From: Gammaproteobacteria bacterium
GTDB lineage: Bacteria; Gemmatimonadota; Gemmatimonadetes; Longimicrobiales; Gaopeijiaceae
Assembly (NCBI GenBank): GCA_028821195.1
Contig: JAPPHB010000130.1
Location: forward strand, 62,001 to 126,000
Length of the DNA: 64,000 bases
Reading direction: 5' to 3'
In this document: one piece after another, positions 61,719-64,000 of the stretch
How positions within the stretch are numbered: position 1 is the first letter of the stretch
Layout of the letters: the number at the start of each line of letters is the position of its first letter
Notes under the pieces: generated by a model
Databases searched by the model: none
What the model was told of the DNA's origin: nothing
Seen by the model: only the letters and a program-made list of their open reading frames with translations
Translations under genes and position numbers: made by a program

Positions 61719-62597
61719 ATGAGAGACCTGTTCGGATGCGGCCGGGCCATGGTGATGGCGACGGCTGCGGTGTTCGCGATCGCGTGCGGCGGTGGCGGTG
61801 GCGGCGAGGCGGGCAGCGGCATGGAGGAAGCGGCCGCTGGCGAAGAGATGGCCTCCCCCGTCGACATGGCCACCGCGGGCGGCATCAACGCGATGGTGAT
61901 GTTCGAGGGCATGGCGCCCGAAATGGATGCGATCGACATGGCGTCCGAGCCGAATTGCGCGGCCCGGTACACCGACACACCGACGGCCGAGGAGGTCGTG
62001 GTGGGTGACGGCGGCGGTCTGGCCAACGTCTTCGTCTATGTCAGGGAAGGCCTCGACGCCGGCATGAGCTTCCCCACCCCGGGCGGCGCGGTGGTCATGG
62101 ACCAGGTCGGCTGCCGCTACGTGCCCCGCGTCGTGGGCGTGCAGGCGGGCCAGGACCTGACCTTCCGCAACTCGGACGGGCTGCCCCACAACATCAACGC
62201 CTCGCCCAGCGAGAACCGCGGCTTCAACATCAGTCAGCCGGTGAACATGGACACCAACCGCAGCTTCCCGCTGGCGGAGGTGATGGTTCCGGTGCGCTGC
62301 GACGTGCACGGCTGGATGAGCGCCTATGTGGGCGTGCTGGACCACCCCTTCCACGGGGTCACGGCCATGGACGGGAGCGCCGATCTGGGCATGCTCCCGC
62401 CCGGCGATTACGTGGTGGAGGCCTGGCACGAGCGCTACGGCACGCAGACCGCCAGCGTCACCGTCACCACCGGCGAGACCGCGATGGTGAGCTTCTCCTT
62501 CTCGGAAGCCATGGCGGCCAACGCCGTGGTGCCGCTGGGCGAGCCGATCGATCCGCACGGCCACGGAGCCCACGCTCTCGCTCCCGAGACCCATTAG
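61719..62597 (+). CDS. Cupredoxin-like lipoprotein
   Basis: 292-residue lipoprotein (lipobox VFAIAC, followed by a Gly run). A plastocyanin-like copper site is suggested by SDGLPHNINASPS, VPVRCDVHGWMSAYVGV (Cys, His, Met) and the beta-rich core between. The C-terminal part is a carboxypeptidase-regulatory-like beta domain (LPPGDYVVEAWHERYG) with a His-rich tail (HGHGAHALAPETH). GGAGGAAGGA precedes the ATG. Its place before coxB suggests it donates electrons to, or supplies copper for, cytochrome oxidase. Confidence 0.85.
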   Translation: MRDLFGCGRAMVMATAAVFAIACGGGGGGEAGSGMEEAAAGEEMASPVDMATAGGINAMVMFEGMAPEMDAIDMASEPNCAARYTDTPTAEEVVVGDGGGLANVFVYVREGLDAGMSFPTPGGAVVMDQVGCRYVPRVVGVQAGQDLTFRNSDGLPHNINASPSENRGFNISQPVNMDTNRSFPLAEVMVPVRCDVHGWMSAYVGVLDHPFHGVTAMDGSADLGMLPPGDYVVEAWHERYGTQTASVTVTTGETAMVSFSFSEAMAANAVVPLGEPIDPHGHGAHALAPETH

Positions 62598-62711
62598 ACA
62601 CGAGCCGCCGAGGACGGGCCGGCGTCTCTCTGAGGGGGCGCTGGCCCGGCACGCGGCCGGGCACCCGGCCCGGCCGGCATCACCCCCGGCAGCGAGCAGG
62701 AGAACACCAAC

Positions 62712-63413
62712 ATGAGCTGGATGCTCCCCGAAAGTTTTTCCACCTTTGGGCCGGACGTCGACTTCCTGTACTACGCGATCCTCGTGGTGACGGGCATCGT
62801 CTTCGTGATCACCGAGGCGCTCCTGGTCTACTTCGTCATCCGCTACCGGCGGCGCGACGGGCAGAAGGCCACCTACATCCACGGGTCGACGAAGGCGGAG
62901 ATCATCTGGACCACCGTCCCCTTCATCGCCGTGCTGGGCCTGGCCTTCATCAGCATCCCTTCGTGGAACATGATGAAGAACCCGGACAGCGTGCCCGCCG
63001 ACGCCCTCGACTACATCGTCAACGCGAAGCAGTTCGAGTGGGAGATCACCTACGCCGGCACCGACGGGGTCACCGGCACCGCCGACGACATCTCGACGAT
63101 CAACATCATGCATGTCCCGGTGAACCAGGCGGTCAACATCACCCTCCGGTCGGAGGACGTGCTGCATTCGTTCTTCCTGCCCGAGATGCGGGTGAAGCAG
63201 GACGCCGTGCCCGGGATGGACATCACCGTCTGGTTCGAGGCGACCGCTGCGGGCGCGTATCCCATCGGATGCGCCGAACTGTGCGGTAATCTGCATACGA
63301 CCATGGGCGGAACCCTCAACGTATACGAGGCGGCCGAGTTCGATGCCTGGGTCGCCTCGCAGAGCGCGGACGCCGACGACGCCGACGACGCCGACGATCA
63401 GGAGGACCAGTAG
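62712..63413 (+). CDS. coxB: Cytochrome c oxidase subunit II
   Basis: 233-residue subunit with two N-terminal helices (YYAILVVTGIVFVITEALLV; TVPFIAVLGLAFISI) and a CuA domain: DVLHSFFLPEMRVKQDAVPG and GCAELCGNLHTTMGG. No cytochrome c domain is fused to it. The C-terminus is an Asp/Ala repeat encoded by three perfect copies of a 9-base unit at 63369-63395. The 114-base gap before the gene has GC-rich hairpins (for example near 62644-62662) that may modulate transcription. coxA begins immediately after the stop. Confidence 0.96.
   Translation: MSWMLPESFSTFGPDVDFLYYAILVVTGIVFVITEALLVYFVIRYRRRDGQKATYIHGSTKAEIIWTTVPFIAVLGLAFISIPSWNMMKNPDSVPADALDYIVNAKQFEWEITYAGTDGVTGTADDISTINIMHVPVNQAVNITLRSEDVLHSFFLPEMRVKQDAVPGMDITVWFEATAAGAYPIGCAELCGNLHTTMGGTLNVYEAAEFDAWVASQSADADDADDADDQEDQ
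63369..63395 (+). repeat. 9-base tandem repeat at the 3' end of coxB
   Basis: GACGCCGAC occurs three times in a row without mismatch and encodes Asp-Ala-Asp each time. It is a candidate for slipped-strand length change in the acidic tail of CoxB. Confidence 0.7.
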
Positions 63414-64000
63414 ATGGACGCGCACGCGCACGCCCACGAGATGCCGTGGATTCGGCGTTACGTCTTCTCGACCGACCACAAGATCATCGCCATCCAGTTC
63501 CTGCTGATGAGCCTGTTCTTCCTGGTCGTGGGAGGATTGCTGGCAGCGATGATCCGGTGGCAGCTGGGGTTCCCGAGCGAGCCCATGCCCGGTGGCATGC
63601 TCCTGCCGGACGAGATGATGGCCCCCACGCCCGCCGGCGCCATCATGCTGCCCGAGTTCTACAACTCGCTGGTCACCATGCACGGCACGATCATGATCTT
63701 CTTTGCGATCATGCCGCTGCTGGTGGGGGTCTTCGGCAACCTGCTGATCCCGCTCCAGATCGGCGCCGACGACATGGCCTTCCCGCGCCTCAACATGGCG
63801 TCGTTCTGGATGGCCTTCCCGGCCGGGCTGCTGATGCTGGTGAGCTTCGCGGTGGAAGGGGGGGCGGCCGGCGCCGGATGGACGTCGTATGCCCCGCTCA
63901 GCGCGAGCGGTGAGTACACCGGCGTTTACCTGGGGCAGCAGCTATGGCTGATCAGCCTCACCATCCTGGGCTTCGCGTCGCTCGCGGGCGCCGTCAACTA
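63414..64000 (+). CDS. coxA: Cytochrome c oxidase subunit I (cut by window edge)
   Basis: The first 195 codons of the heme-copper oxidase catalytic subunit are present. The start has STDHKIIAIQFLLMSLFFLVV. A low-spin heme His lies in SLVTMHGTIMIFFAIMP, followed by GNLLIPLQIGADDMAFPRLN. This is family A sequence (proton-pumping aa3/caa3 type). The binuclear-centre helices lie outside the window. It begins directly after the coxB stop and continues past 64000. Confidence 0.97.
   Translation, partial: MDAHAHAHEMPWIRRYVFSTDHKIIAIQFLLMSLFFLVVGGLLAAMIRWQLGFPSEPMPGGMLLPDEMMAPTPAGAIMLPEFYNSLVTMHGTIMIFFAIMPLLVGVFGNLLIPLQIGADDMAFPRLNMASFWMAFPAGLLMLVSFAVEGGAAGAGWTSYAPLSASGEYTGVYLGQQLWLISLTILGFASLAGAVN

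Noticed and set aside
61695-63683. 662-residue minus-strand ORF over the cupredoxin and coxB genes
   Set aside because: Antisense shadow; the plus strand has CuA and lipobox motifs.

Overview
This 64 kb window is high-GC bacterial chromosome, densely coded and with short intergenic gaps. No rRNA, tRNA, CRISPR array, insertion sequence or prophage gene was seen. The gene mix points to Gemmatimonadota as the most likely source: a GWxTD-domain protein, 6-bladed beta-propeller lipoproteins, alternative complex III, a multi-cytochrome aerobic respiratory operon and a YpdA-type reductase. This is inferred from gene content only. Both ends cut through genes: polA on the left and coxA on the right.

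Layout. 1-7 kb (minus): polA, a TPR-rich lytic transglycosylase, an ExbB/TolQ-type channel without a visible ExbD partner, and a STAS/HATPase/DUF4325 protein followed by a possible 50-residue ORF. 7-12 kb (minus): a glycine-cleavage and lipoylation block (gcvH, gcvP, UPF0173 hydrolase, LipM-type octanoyltransferase) behind a good sigma-70-like promoter; gcvT is not here. 12-16 kb (plus): acyl-CoA dehydrogenase, tatA, trmJ-like methyltransferase, GGDEF protein, histidinol-phosphatase-like enzyme. 16-25 kb (minus): propeller lipoprotein and the complete actABCDEF operon for alternative complex III. 25-28 kb (plus): a small hypothetical gene, a GWxTD protein and an AbrB-type regulator.

28-36 kb: a coupled minus-strand trio (small coiled-coil protein, LuxE-like, LuxC-like) without luxAB; ypdA; a YgfZ/GcvT-family protein; Lon with an acidic insert. 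36-47 kb: gamma-glutamyltransferase and NUDIX hydrolase, a second propeller lipoprotein, ETF-quinone oxidoreductase, a MoxR/chelatase-type AAA ATPase, secreted DinB protein, MutY, and a VWA protein that probably partners the AAA ATPase.

47-64 kb is the most unusual part. Minus-strand hemA and hemB, followed by a HmuY-like protein and a hypothetical gene, start from a promoter overlapped by a Fur-like box. Divergently, a ferredoxin, an Mrp-type ATPase, a zinc-ribbon/PCP_red protein and a small membrane protein form a chain of touching genes. Next, a strong promoter with a roughly 240-nt structured leader precedes a long plus-strand operon: a tandem universal-stress protein with two PCP_red-like modules, a radical SAM/SPASM protein with another PCP_red module, a CydA-like oxidase subunit with no CydB, two membrane cytochromes c, a diheme-c/EB_dh fusion, a cupredoxin lipoprotein, coxB and coxA. 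PCP_red-like modules thus occur four times in three genes, next to heme synthesis and a non-canonical bd-type oxidase. My reading, which is inference, is a dedicated tetrapyrrole-handling system that builds or protects this respiratory chain.
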